A DNA stretch of 64,000 bases from a virus. The stretch's first letter is position 1, and the number at the start of each line of letters is the position of its first letter. Positions 31,193-40,476 of this stretch are shown piece by piece. The notes below the pieces were generated by a model. It ran no database searches. It was given only the letters and a program-made list of their open reading frames with translations, and was not told where the DNA came from. The stretch lies in the IMG/VR virus record IMGVR_UViG_3300030333_002778, positions 1 to 64,000 of that record; one strand, given 5' to 3'. A program made the translations under genes and the position numbers.

Positions 31193-31777
31193 ATGAATAT
31201 AGAAATCAATGTTTTTGGTTTAATAAATAATAAATTAACAGCATCACAGTATGTTATGTTAAATTTATTATTTGAAAATAAGAAGGAGTTATTTGTAAAT
31301 TATGTTAATCTATATGGATTTGCAAAAAGAGAACTACAAGGACTGGTGGATCAGGGTTATATATTAACTTGTGATCCACAACAGCCCTTAACTTGTATAA
31401 CTATTGCAAGAGATAAAGTCAGAAAATTATTAGGAATAGAAGAATCTTATTTCACAGAATTATTTGAAAAATATCCTATAAAAGTATACAATGGTAGAAC
31501 AGTGCGAGTATTAAGACCTACAACGCTTTCTTCAAAGGGAGCACAAAATTGTAAAGCTAAATATGATCGTGTTGTAAAGGGTAATTTGCAAAAACATAAA
31601 TTCATTATGGATTGTTTAAATAAAGAAATAGAAACCAGAACAAGAGGTGGAAATTTACAATATATGCATGCATTAGAAACTTATTTAAACAAAAATGCTT
31701 GGGATGCTTATGAGTCCCTATTAGATAGTAATAATAACGTATCTTCAGATACAAAATATGGTGAAGGATTAATATGA
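31193..31777 (+). CDS. Hypothetical replication-block protein (194 aa)
   Basis: The N-terminal part, LTASQYVMLNLLFENKKELF, continuing to KRELQGLVDQGYIL, looks like a winged helix of the kind found in phage replication initiators or helicase loaders. The C-terminal half is charged and helical (KYDRVVKGNLQKHKFIMD). It directly precedes, with a 4-nt overlap, the DnaB-like helicase gene, where a loader or initiator is often encoded. The role is inferred from that and is not proven. Confidence 0.55.
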   Translation: MNIEINVFGLINNKLTASQYVMLNLLFENKKELFVNYVNLYGFAKRELQGLVDQGYILTCDPQQPLTCITIARDKVRKLLGIEESYFTELFEKYPIKVYNGRTVRVLRPTTLSSKGAQNCKAKYDRVVKGNLQKHKFIMDCLNKEIETRTRGGNLQYMHALETYLNKNAWDAYESLLDSNNNVSSDTKYGEGLI

Positions 31778-32766
31778 CAAAAATAAATAAACCTAGATTA
31801 CAATATACAAGTATAAAGAAAGCAACATTTGATGCTACTCAGTATATTGAAAAGAGAAGAAAAGGATTAATTAAATCCTTAAGAACTCCATGGTCTAAAT
31901 ATAACCATGTGAGTATGGACGGAATAGAGTGGAACACTATACATACTATAGCGGGTATGTCTGGTAGTGGTAAAACTGCTATTATAAATCAGTTAGAAAC
32001 AGAATTATTTAGATTAAATACAGATGAAAAATTTGCTGTATTATCATTTAATTTTGAAATGCTAGCACGTCAACTAATAAGCAGAAAGTTTTCTAATGCT
32101 TTAAATACAACAACTAGAAAACTACATAGTGGTATAGAAGGATATTCTTTATCTGATGCTGCTTATTATAAAGTTCTTTCTACAGGAAAGGAATTATCTC
32201 AATTACCTATATGGTATGTAGAAATGCCTGGAAATGTAGAGTTAATTAAAAATACAATAGAACATTTTGTTACATCCGCAGAAAATAAAGATCGTGGTGT
32301 AGTAGTTATGTTAGATCATACAATTCTTGTAAGAGGTAAAGCCGGAGAATTAGAACGACTAATATTAGTTGAACTGATGGTTATGGCAAACTCTCTTAAA
32401 AAGAAATATAAGATTGCATTTGTATTTTTATCTCAGCTGAATAGAGAAATAGAACAAGCTGATCGAGTTGTAGAACCATCACAGCAATTTCCTAAAAAGA
32501 AAGATTTATTTGGTGGTGATTCAGTATATATGTTCTCTGATTTAGTAATGGTTTCAATGAATCCTGAGCAATTAGGATTAGAAACTTATGGACCAAAGAG
32601 TTGGCCAACTAAAGATGCATTATTTTGGCATTTTCTAAAAGTAAGAGAGGGTAAACCTTGTATTGCTAAAATGAAAAACGAATTAATGTATAATAGAGTG
32701 GTTGATTATACGGTAGAAAATGTATATGAATTAAATACTAATAAAGATGACAAAAATATGGGATGA
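31774..32766 (+). CDS. DnaB-like replicative helicase
   Basis: A 330-aa RecA-fold ATPase. Walker A is IAGMSGSGKTA (about 61-71). The sequence AVLSFNFEMLARQLISRKFS corresponds to the DnaB H1a region. Walker B is GVVVMLDHTIL, and the H3 region is IAFVFLSQLNREIE, then FGGDSVYMFSDLVM. The N-terminal domain of bacterial DnaB is reduced to a short helical part, as in some phage helicases. It should form the hexameric replication helicase working with the primase at 34,408. It overlaps the next gene by 20 nt. Confidence 0.87.
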   Translation: MTKINKPRLQYTSIKKATFDATQYIEKRRKGLIKSLRTPWSKYNHVSMDGIEWNTIHTIAGMSGSGKTAIINQLETELFRLNTDEKFAVLSFNFEMLARQLISRKFSNALNTTTRKLHSGIEGYSLSDAAYYKVLSTGKELSQLPIWYVEMPGNVELIKNTIEHFVTSAENKDRGVVVMLDHTILVRGKAGELERLILVELMVMANSLKKKYKIAFVFLSQLNREIEQADRVVEPSQQFPKKKDLFGGDSVYMFSDLVMVSMNPEQLGLETYGPKSWPTKDALFWHFLKVREGKPCIAKMKNELMYNRVVDYTVENVYELNTNKDDKNMG

Positions 32767-33118
32767 TAGTAATTTTATATCAACTGGTAATGACTATGAT
32801 ATAGATTATAGCAACTCAGAAGATTATGAGAGTTGTGTAAAAGAACTAGAAGCATTAGCAAGAAATATAGAGGAAGCAAAACGACCTGGATATACTCAAG
32901 CTAATGGAGACGTATTGGCTAATTTCAAGAAAGCGGCAGAATTAGCTGGGACAACACCTATGCAAGCATGGGGTGTATATTTTTATAAACATGTAGCTGC
33001 AATTTTATCTCATGCTAAAGATCCTAATATTCCTCAAGCGGAAGATTTGGATGGTAGATTTGCAGATGCGATGAATTATCTTAAATTGGGTTTTTACCTA
33101 TTAAAACAGAAAAAGTAA
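32747..33118 (+). CDS. Conserved phage protein of unknown function
   Basis: A 123-aa protein. KRPGYTQANGDVLANFKKAAELAG, then TPMQAWGVYFYKHVAAIL, then DLDGRFADAMNYLKLGFYLL. This pattern (R-P-x-Y-T...D-V-L-x-N-F...G...K-H...G-R...D-x-x-Y) is one I recall in small proteins of many phages. It is predicted all-helical. It sits between the replicative helicase and an ATPase gene, so a replication accessory role is likely but unproven. Confidence 0.65.
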   Translation: MTKIWDDSNFISTGNDYDIDYSNSEDYESCVKELEALARNIEEAKRPGYTQANGDVLANFKKAAELAGTTPMQAWGVYFYKHVAAILSHAKDPNIPQAEDLDGRFADAMNYLKLGFYLLKQKK

Positions 33119-33119
33119 T

Positions 33120-33791
33120 ATGGCGAATTTAGTTATTATATGTGGAAAGTCAGGATCCGGCAAGTCCACCTCTGGAAGAAATTTGGATCCTAAAACTACT
33201 TTTTGGGTAAATAGTGATCAAAAAGCATTACCATTTAAAGGATGGAAAAAGAATTATTCTAAAGAAAATAAGAATTATTCTAAAGTATCTTCTTTAGTGG
33301 AAACATGTAATATTTTGAAAGCTATACCTGAACGTGCTCCTCACATTAAAACTGTTATTGTTGATACAATTAATCGTATGATGACAGATAAAGTAATGGG
33401 AGAAAGACATGTTAAAGGATTTGAAAAGTGGACTCAATTATCTGGTGGTATATATGATATATTTACTATAATAAATCAAATATTACCTGATGATATTGAT
33501 GTATTTGTATTAGCGCATTCTGAGGAAGGATACAATGATATGGGTGCTCAATATAAGAAAGTAATGACAGCTGGAAAACAACTTGATCGCATTGTTTTAG
33601 AGTCTATGTCAAGCGTTGTTTTATTTACTGAAGTTAAAGCCGATGGTAAAGGAAAGAACGAGTATATGTTTCAAACACAAACTGATGGTGTTTCAACTGC
33701 GAAATCACCTGAAGGAATGTTTGAAGAATATTTAATTCCTAATGATTTATTAGAAATTAAAAAAGCGATGAATAAATATTATAATGAATAA
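33120..33791 (+). CDS. RecA-fold/AAA ATPase (Sak4-like)
   Basis: A 223-aa ATPase. Walker A is ICGKSGSGKST (about 8-18), Walker B TVIVDTINRMM (about 78-88), and the sensor-like DVFVLAHSEE lies near 130. Its size and position before an SSB gene fit the Sak4/AAA_24-type phage single-strand annealing ATPases, which act with SSB in recombination. The subfamily cannot be settled by eye. It starts 2 nt after the preceding gene and is in the replication operon. Confidence 0.82.
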   Translation: MANLVIICGKSGSGKSTSGRNLDPKTTFWVNSDQKALPFKGWKKNYSKENKNYSKVSSLVETCNILKAIPERAPHIKTVIVDTINRMMTDKVMGERHVKGFEKWTQLSGGIYDIFTIINQILPDDIDVFVLAHSEEGYNDMGAQYKKVMTAGKQLDRIVLESMSSVVLFTEVKADGKGKNEYMFQTQTDGVSTAKSPEGMFEEYLIPNDLLEIKKAMNKYYNE

Positions 33792-33813
33792 TTAATCGAT
33801 TAAAATTAAATTT

Positions 33814-34371
33814 ATGTATCAAATTAATCAGACTGTAAAGTCAGAGGGATCGTCTACCTCAGTATTCCCGTTAGGTATAACGGAAAATGCAGAAATGACG
33901 AATGTTAGTGTTGACACTGCTAGTAATGGTAATGCATTTCTTAAGTTTGAATTTACTTCAAATGAAGGATCTAAGCTAAATCATTTCGAGTGGCCAATAG
34001 ACACACAAAATGAAGGTTGGGAAAAGAAATTACAATCTCAAATGAAGAGAGTAAAACATATCCTAACTAAATTTATGGAAGAAGATAAAATAATTATTAA
34101 TGCAGATTCTTTTGAAGGATTTGCTAAAGGTGTAATCACTTTACTTGGTAATACTTATGTAGGTAAGAAATTAAGAGTAAAAACTGTTTATAGCTACAAT
34201 AATTATGTATCTATTCCTAAATATGTTCCTTTCGTTGAAACTATGGATATTAATCCAACTAAGTTAAATATAACAAGTTTTGATAAAATGGAAAAAGATG
34301 AAGCTGATAACCCAGCTACATTAAGTTCAACAAGTACAGAAACTAAATCAGATGGTGATTTACCATTCTAA
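33814..34371 (+). CDS. ssb: Single-stranded DNA-binding protein
   Basis: A 185-aa protein. Residues 20-140 have beta-strand patterns (FLKFEFTSNEGSKLNHFEWP, KLRVKTVYSYNNYVSIPKYV) consistent with an OB fold. The last 30 residues are disordered and acidic and end KSDGDLPF, the typical SSB tail that recruits partner proteins. It follows the RecA-fold ATPase and precedes the primase. The tail and context make SSB the best call, although the core is divergent. Confidence 0.75.
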   Translation: MYQINQTVKSEGSSTSVFPLGITENAEMTNVSVDTASNGNAFLKFEFTSNEGSKLNHFEWPIDTQNEGWEKKLQSQMKRVKHILTKFMEEDKIIINADSFEGFAKGVITLLGNTYVGKKLRVKTVYSYNNYVSIPKYVPFVETMDINPTKLNITSFDKMEKDEADNPATLSSTSTETKSDGDLPF

Positions 34372-34407
34372 ATAAAATTTAGTTTCTTTGCGTTAATAAA
34401 ATATATA

Positions 34408-35442
34408 ATGTATAAAATAAATATTTCGTTAACCAAAGAAGCTGTACTTAATAAAATAAGTTCGTACCAAATTTTTAGTTATTATTTGGGCCGTGATTTT
34501 AAATCCGGCATAGTATTGAGTAGTCCCTTTAGACAAGATGATAAACCAAGTTTTTCTTTGTTTACCGATCGTAAAGGGACTATTCGGTATAAAGATTTTG
34601 GTACTGGTGAATCGGGTGATTGTTTTAATTTTATTCAGAAGAAATTCGGAATAGGTTTTTACGATTGCCTTATTCGCATTAATAACGACTTTAAATTGGA
34701 CTTAATGTACAGTGGAATTGGCAGAACAACTGTTCCTTATGACGGTTTCAAGACTGCAATCAAAGAACTAAATTTTAATCCTAAAAAATCTATAAATGTT
34801 AAAGTACAACCTTATACTTTTATAGATGAACATTACTGGAATCAATATGGTATTGACAAGAATTTACTTAAAGTATATAATGTATTTTCTTGTAAATGTG
34901 TTTTCATTGGAGATAAAACTGTAGCTACTTATGTAAATAATAATCCTATTTACGGCTATTTGTTTTATAAAGATGAAGAATACACATGGAAAATCTATCG
35001 TCCTTTATCTATTAACGGATACAAATGGATGAGCAATACCAATAGAACTGTATTTCAAGGATGGGATCAATTACCTAGAAAAGGTGATTTTATTATTATT
35101 ACTAAAGCATTGAAAGATGTTATGGTATTAAGAACATTAGGATTCATAAGTGTTGCATTGCAAAATGAAATCGCAGGTATAAAGGATACTGTTGCTCATG
35201 AATTATATGAGAGATTTAATGATGTATATATATTAAATGATTTTGATTATACTGGCGTAAGAGGCGCTAATAAACTAAAAAAGAAATATGGTTTCAAACC
35301 TATATTTCTTCAATGTTTTAAAACAAGATCAAATGGATTTAAAGATATATCTGATTTCAGAAAATCTCATTCATATGAAGAAAGTAAAAGTTTAATAAAA
35401 AAATTAATAGATAAATGGAAATACGAAGAGAACAACCCGTAG
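34408..35442 (+). CDS. DnaG-type primase (TOPRIM) with altered catalytic site
   Basis: A 344-aa protein. The N-terminal part has SPFRQDDKPSFSLF and TIRYKDFGTGESGDCFNFIQ, the pattern of phage primase N-terminal domains, but without the usual zinc-ligand cysteines. The TOPRIM domain is at 225-300. The first motif reads IIITKALKDVMVL, with Lys where the catalytic Glu is expected. The second motif is YILNDFDYTG (D278, D280). Primer synthesis for the adjacent DnaB-like helicase is likely. The change from Glu to Lys should be checked, as it also seems present in some other phages. It overlaps the next gene by 28 nt. Confidence 0.8.
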   Translation: MYKINISLTKEAVLNKISSYQIFSYYLGRDFKSGIVLSSPFRQDDKPSFSLFTDRKGTIRYKDFGTGESGDCFNFIQKKFGIGFYDCLIRINNDFKLDLMYSGIGRTTVPYDGFKTAIKELNFNPKKSINVKVQPYTFIDEHYWNQYGIDKNLLKVYNVFSCKCVFIGDKTVATYVNNNPIYGYLFYKDEEYTWKIYRPLSINGYKWMSNTNRTVFQGWDQLPRKGDFIIITKALKDVMVLRTLGFISVALQNEIAGIKDTVAHELYERFNDVYILNDFDYTGVRGANKLKKKYGFKPIFLQCFKTRSNGFKDISDFRKSHSYEESKSLIKKLIDKWKYEENNP

Positions 35443-37895
35443 AAGAATTTATTGGAAAAGCTAAATCTAATAAATTCAAGATTGGTGATGATTCTGTAGG
35501 AATAATCATCGACTCTTTAATTAATTTATATTCTGATCCTATTGGTTCTATTGTAAGAGAGGTAACATCTAATTGTTATGATGCTCATAGAGAAAAACGT
35601 CTTAAAAGAAAAGGAGTAATTCCTATGACTTCTGAAGACAAACTTCAATATTGGCATAAAGAAGATAAAAACCCTCAAATAGAATTTCAAGATGAGAATA
35701 TATTATTAGGTATTGGTAATGCAATGATATTTAGAGATTTTGGCGTTGGATTAAGTCAATATAGAGTAGAAACTATCTATACTATGTTTGGTAATTCAAC
35801 TAAAAGAGATAACAATCTACAAATTGGTGGATTTGGAATTGGTGCTAAATCTCCATTTGCATATACTGATACTTTTTATATTATAGCAAATCATAATGGT
35901 ATAAAATATTCATATATGTTATACAAAGGTAACGATGCATTTCATATGGATATGATAAAGAAAGTACCAACATCAGATTTAAATTCAACTGAAGTTATTA
36001 TACCTATAAAAGAACATTCAGATCTCAGAACATTTAGAAAATCTATAGAACAACAACTATTATATTTTGAAAATATTAGATATATAAATGTCGAAGAAGG
36101 TTTAGGAGCTAATATTAAATCTATAGCGTGTGATTATGAAGATGAAGATTTAGCTATTTCTTTAGATTTAAAATCTGCAAGTATAGATCAAGAACTTCAT
36201 TGTATGGTAGGTAGAGTCAGATATCCTTTAGATTTTAATTCTTTAGATAATATTTGGAAAGATAATTATAATAATAAAGAAAAAGATATTCCTGCTGCAA
36301 TTAAATTTGATATTGGTGAAATTGATTTGGTCCCTTCAAGGGAAAATATTCGATATACTGATAGAACTAAAGAAGCTATTAAAGCTAAGATTGAATCTGT
36401 TAGAAAAAGTTGTATATATGATTGTAATAGAGAATTAAATAATGCTACTGATTTTATACACTGGTTAGAAATGTCTACTTCTATTCTTAAAAGGGATACT
36501 TGGCGAAGAACTTATGATAGTGTTTTTGAAATAAGAGCTTCTTTAGCAGGATTGAAGAAAGACGATATTAAATTAAATTTAGTAGGTGAACTAAGTGTCA
36601 ATCCTTTATTAGATAAATCTGAAACTAAAATGTTTTCCGGCTTTACTTGTTATACTATTTCAAAAGAACCTAGTAAAAATCATGTAGGTGGTTATAGATT
36701 ACTTAAAAAAGTATCAGTTTTAAAAGATTTCTTAAATTATCCGGTTTATTATCAAGAACAAAATTATGAACCTGATGAAGAAGGGAATGTTAAGACAAAA
36801 ACTTTTAGAAAAGCTAAAGATATGGCTATTTTAAATTATGTTTTAGAATCTAATAAAAACTCTTTTATTCAATTAAGAAAGAATAGAATAGATGATAAAG
36901 TTATTGAATCTGAAAAAGAAATTGATCTTTGGAATAATAAACAAGAAGCCAGGGAACCAGAAGTAATTAAATCTGATTTTGAAATTATGTCTAAACTTAT
37001 AGATGGGTGTAAACATAGATTTAGAATGTATGATGATTTTAAACAAGAAGTATCAGATGATTTAGTTGGTGAATATGAATCCGATCAAGCAAGAAGAAAA
37101 AGATTGGGTAAAATATTTGGTAGAAAACTTTATTTAGGTCGTAATATGGACGAAGCTAAATTTGGTAATATAGAAACTGAAGTTACTGATCTAGGAGCTT
37201 ATAAGGATAAAGGTGGTATTGTAATATATGGTTTTTCAAAAGACAATGAGTTATTAAAACAGATAGGAGGTATTTGTAGACAAAATGGAATGAATGAACA
37301 TGCTCCTGAGTATGCTAATACTAACTTTAACTGGGCTCCAGCGGAAGAAAATAGGCAAAGTTATAGAGATTTTCATGAAGGAGTTGTTATTTTAAAAGTA
37401 GCAGCTAATCTTAAAGATCAATTAGCCGAATTTATAAATGTTAATGACTTGTTTAAAATGAAACACGATATAATAAAAAAATGGTATACTTCTCATCTTA
37501 TTATGGAAGATACCGAAAAGATTAATTTCTTTCAATTCTTTAGAACTTTAAATGAAGATTTGTTTTATAAATGGCGTAAACTTCACAGACTCCATGATAA
37601 AAACTATCGTAGATTTAGATATCTAAATGAATATCAGTCTGATGAATTACTTGATTTATGTAAATCAAATAATTTACAAGATGATAAAGCTTTAGAAACT
37701 CTAAAAGAATTAAAACAATATGCCGAAGGTTTAGATTTACTTAAATATATAGATATAATACAACCTACTCAAGAAGAAACGAGAATAGAAAATAAACAAT
37801 TATTTCTTGAGTTACGTAAGTATCTTAAATTTAAGAATAAAGCTACTTTAAAGTATAAAAAAATTAGAAAAAATAATAAAAAATTAGTAAATTAG
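35415..37895 (+). CDS. rIIA-like GHKL ATPase
   Basis: An 826-aa protein. The GHKL (Hsp90-type) ATPase fold is clear in the first 250 residues: the N-box is SIVREVTSNCYDAH (about 45-58), then FRDFGVGLS, then IGGFGIGAKSPFAY (about 138-151). The length and the rIIB homologue directly downstream fit T4-type rIIA, a membrane-associated protein that protects the infected cell against prophage-encoded exclusion and affects lysis timing. The C-terminal two thirds are long helices, ending in a Lys/Asn-rich tail. It starts inside the primase gene end. Confidence 0.85.
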   Translation: MEIRREQPVEEFIGKAKSNKFKIGDDSVGIIIDSLINLYSDPIGSIVREVTSNCYDAHREKRLKRKGVIPMTSEDKLQYWHKEDKNPQIEFQDENILLGIGNAMIFRDFGVGLSQYRVETIYTMFGNSTKRDNNLQIGGFGIGAKSPFAYTDTFYIIANHNGIKYSYMLYKGNDAFHMDMIKKVPTSDLNSTEVIIPIKEHSDLRTFRKSIEQQLLYFENIRYINVEEGLGANIKSIACDYEDEDLAISLDLKSASIDQELHCMVGRVRYPLDFNSLDNIWKDNYNNKEKDIPAAIKFDIGEIDLVPSRENIRYTDRTKEAIKAKIESVRKSCIYDCNRELNNATDFIHWLEMSTSILKRDTWRRTYDSVFEIRASLAGLKKDDIKLNLVGELSVNPLLDKSETKMFSGFTCYTISKEPSKNHVGGYRLLKKVSVLKDFLNYPVYYQEQNYEPDEEGNVKTKTFRKAKDMAILNYVLESNKNSFIQLRKNRIDDKVIESEKEIDLWNNKQEAREPEVIKSDFEIMSKLIDGCKHRFRMYDDFKQEVSDDLVGEYESDQARRKRLGKIFGRKLYLGRNMDEAKFGNIETEVTDLGAYKDKGGIVIYGFSKDNELLKQIGGICRQNGMNEHAPEYANTNFNWAPAEENRQSYRDFHEGVVILKVAANLKDQLAEFINVNDLFKMKHDIIKKWYTSHLIMEDTEKINFFQFFRTLNEDLFYKWRKLHRLHDKNYRRFRYLNEYQSDELLDLCKSNNLQDDKALETLKELKQYAEGLDLLKYIDIIQPTQEETRIENKQLFLELRKYLKFKNKATLKYKKIRKNNKKLVN

Positions 37896-37899
37896 TAAA

Positions 37900-38916
37900 A
37901 TGAAAAATACGTATTTAGTCTGTAAAGTCGATAAAGAAAATGTTCAGATCATTATCGATGGACTCCCTAAAACTCTTTCTAGAAAATATAAAGAAGCTGA
38001 CTCTGTAATTCAGTTAGCTAAAAACTTTAATAAATCTAGAGATGAGAATGAACGAAAAGCCATAATGGGCAAAGTTCAGGAATTGCTAACTCCTGGATAT
38101 CGAATTCAACATAAGACTGACGGTCGATTTGAATTTGACGGTGGTAGGAAAATGTATCTTAAAGGTACTACTGATCCTATACCAAATTTCTTAGCAAAAA
38201 AGTTAATGAAATGGATGGAGGAAGATATTCCTTTAACAGGTTTGATTAACTTTTGGAAGCATCTGTTATTAAATCCGGATAAAGCTGTTAGAAAGCAATT
38301 ATATAGCTTTCTAGAGCATAATGGCCATCCGATAACAGACAAAGGGTATTTTCTCGCATATAAAGCCTGTAAAGTCAAGAAAAAGTACGATAAAAAGACT
38401 GGGGAAGAAATTGTTCAGTTTCAGTACAATGAAGACACTGGTAAAAGAGAAGAGAAATATACTCAATCATTAACTTTTGCACCTTATCATAGTGGCGCTC
38501 ATGGAATGGTAATTAAAGTAGGTCAACCTATTGCAATGCCAAGAGAGGAGTGTGACTCTAATCCGGATCGAACATGTTCTGCAGGTCTTCACGTGGGATC
38601 TATGGAATATGTTCATGATTTTGGATATGGTGATGGTGTAATATTAGAAGTATTAGTTAGTCCACGTAATGTTGTAGCAGTACCGTCTGATTATGACAAT
38701 ACTAAAATGAGATGTTGTGAATATTTTCCTATCGCTATTAGTAATGGTGAAAATGAAGATGTTTATTTAGAATCTGATTATACTGGATTTGATCATGACT
38801 CTATGGTAAAAGACTTAGAAGCTTATGAGAAAGCTAAAAGAAAGCAAATAGCTGATCTTGAGAAAGAATTATCTCAAAGAGATCAGATTGCAGCTGAAAT
38901 TACTTCTAGTAATTAA
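37900..38916 (+). CDS. rIIB-like protein
   Basis: A 338-aa protein with the rIIB pattern: LTGLINFWKHLLLNPDKAVR, then FLEHNGHPITDKGYFLAYKA (about 145-165), and DRTCSAGLHVGSMEYVHDFG (about 225-245). The C-terminal 40 residues form a coiled coil (LEKELSQRDQIAAEI). T4 rIIB works with rIIA, and the two genes here are adjacent, 4 nt apart, in the T4 order A then B. A hairpin downstream (38,923-38,948) may terminate the transcript. Confidence 0.88.
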   Translation: MKNTYLVCKVDKENVQIIIDGLPKTLSRKYKEADSVIQLAKNFNKSRDENERKAIMGKVQELLTPGYRIQHKTDGRFEFDGGRKMYLKGTTDPIPNFLAKKLMKWMEEDIPLTGLINFWKHLLLNPDKAVRKQLYSFLEHNGHPITDKGYFLAYKACKVKKKYDKKTGEEIVQFQYNEDTGKREEKYTQSLTFAPYHSGAHGMVIKVGQPIAMPREECDSNPDRTCSAGLHVGSMEYVHDFGYGDGVILEVLVSPRNVVAVPSDYDNTKMRCCEYFPIAISNGENEDVYLESDYTGFDHDSMVKDLEAYEKAKRKQIADLEKELSQRDQIAAEITSSN

Positions 38917-38922
38917 GTTAAC

Positions 38923-38948
38923 AGGGAGGGGGTCTTAACGGGCTCCCT
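38923..38948 (+). terminator. G/C-rich hairpin after rIIB
   Basis: AGGGAG (38,923-38,928) pairs with CTCCCT (38,943-38,948), and the inner GG/CC pairs extend it. It is followed by ATTTCCCTAAAATTTT. It lies in the 53-nt gap between rIIB and the RusA-like gene and may be a partial terminator. Confidence 0.4.
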
Positions 38949-38969
38949 ATTTCCCTAAAATTTTATAAT

Positions 38970-39461
38970 ATGGATAAAGTACAAATCGTTATTCCTAAAT
39001 TTATTACACATATTGCTAAAACTAAAAATAAATATGTGAAAATAAACGGTCAAAAATTATTTACTGGAATGAATCATCATTTACGAGCTCTTGTAGTTCG
39101 TAGAATGCACACATATATTCAACAATATATACCATCTGTTTTAGAATTAGATGAATTATTACCTATGAAAGTAAAGTTGTATGTTTATACAGCTATTAAT
39201 CATGGTGATATTAGAATGTATAAAGGTGAATTAAGATGGCGTGAACCTAAAAAAGATTATATACCCCGATGGGATGTAGATAATCTATGGATTTGGATTA
39301 AATGTTTTCAAGATACGTTAGTAGAAATGGGTAAAATAGAAGATGATAATGTAACTCATATTCCAAATTCTGGTGAAATAGAGTTTATACCAGTTAAAGA
39401 TTTTAAAGATCGTAAATTAATTTTCGAATTAACAAAATATAAAAAAGCAAATGAAAATTGA
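38970..39461 (+). CDS. RusA-like Holliday junction resolvase
   Basis: A 163-aa protein. The acidic pattern D102-V-D104-N-L, D115, then D125-D126 (in RWDVDNLWIWIKCFQDTL and GKIEDDNV) is that of RusA, a metal-dependent nuclease that cuts four-way junctions. RusA proteins are about 120 aa, and this one has an extra N-terminal basic segment (KTKNKYVKINGQKLF). It probably trims branched DNA before packaging. It overlaps the PD-(D/E)XK nuclease gene by 11 nt. Confidence 0.8.
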   Translation: MDKVQIVIPKFITHIAKTKNKYVKINGQKLFTGMNHHLRALVVRRMHTYIQQYIPSVLELDELLPMKVKLYVYTAINHGDIRMYKGELRWREPKKDYIPRWDVDNLWIWIKCFQDTLVEMGKIEDDNVTHIPNSGEIEFIPVKDFKDRKLIFELTKYKKANEN

Positions 39462-40476
39462 TATAGATCATATAAGCCACTCTTCTTTGAGTGCGCTTAA
39501 TGTAAGCCCTCAATATTTTCTTAAATATAAAAGAAGAGAATTAAAGGAGGATACTAAAGCATTAGATTTAGGATCTGCTATTCATTGCTACGTTTTAGAA
39601 AACAATCATTTTCATGAACGTTATGCAGTAATGGATGTAGAACCTGTAGGAGGAATGATGGGAACATTTATAGAAACATATGCAGAAACTTCATTAACAG
39701 TTAATGAGTCTATGCCTGTGCAACTTAAAATAGATACCCATCAAACTCTTCAAGAATTAGCTTATGATAAAGCTGGTTTTAAAATACCTTTACAAACTGT
39801 ATTAAATAAATTTAATTTACCTGAAAATAAAAAGTATTTTGATTTCTTAGTACAAAATAAAGGAAAAACAGTTCTGTCTCAAAGTGATATGGATACTGTT
39901 TCAAAATGTGCGCTTTCTTTAAAAGCTCACAAACTTGCAAACTTTTTAACTACGCCTGAAAAGGCTGAGTTAGAAATTTCTTGGAAGCATGATGATATGA
40001 ATGTTAAATCTATTATTGATAATTTAATATTTGATTTAGATAATAAAACTATTTATCTTGTGGACCTAAAAACAACTTCAAAGTCAGTTTATAATTTTGA
40101 GAGAAGTTATTTCTCTTATGGATATTATAGACAAATGGCAATGTACAAGCTAGCAGTACATGCTTTTGTAAATGAATTTAAAGAAGCTATAAATGGTTCA
40201 GGTGGAGATGTCAGAGAATGGGATCTTCGCGATATGGATGTAAAAAGTTATATTGTGGTTGTACAAACAACCGGTCTAAATGAATGTGTTGTCTATGAGC
40301 CTTCTGCTTATGATATTACGTTAGGAGTAGAAGAAATCTCTAATTTAATTAGTAGATTAAAATGGCACATAGGCAATGACCAGTGGGAGTACCCAATGGA
40401 ATATTATGCTAATAATGGATCAACTAAATTGAAATTATCGAATGAGTATATCTCTAGAATTAAGGAAAATTCGTGA
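39451..40476 (+). CDS. PD-(D/E)XK exonuclease (RecB/Cas4-type)
   Basis: A 341-aa protein. The N-terminal LDLGSAIHCYVLEN resembles the GxxxH motif of RecB-type nucleases. ELEISWKHDDMNVKSIIDNL leads to IYLVDLKTTSK (D205, K207), the D...D-x-K metal site. GYYRQMAMYKLAV is the QxxxY motif. Such enzymes process DNA ends in phage recombination together with an annealing ATPase or SSB, as encoded nearby. It overlaps the downstream gene by 35 nt. Confidence 0.87.
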   Translation: MKIDIDHISHSSLSALNVSPQYFLKYKRRELKEDTKALDLGSAIHCYVLENNHFHERYAVMDVEPVGGMMGTFIETYAETSLTVNESMPVQLKIDTHQTLQELAYDKAGFKIPLQTVLNKFNLPENKKYFDFLVQNKGKTVLSQSDMDTVSKCALSLKAHKLANFLTTPEKAELEISWKHDDMNVKSIIDNLIFDLDNKTIYLVDLKTTSKSVYNFERSYFSYGYYRQMAMYKLAVHAFVNEFKEAINGSGGDVREWDLRDMDVKSYIVVVQTTGLNECVVYEPSAYDITLGVEEISNLISRLKWHIGNDQWEYPMEYYANNGSTKLKLSNEYISRIKENS

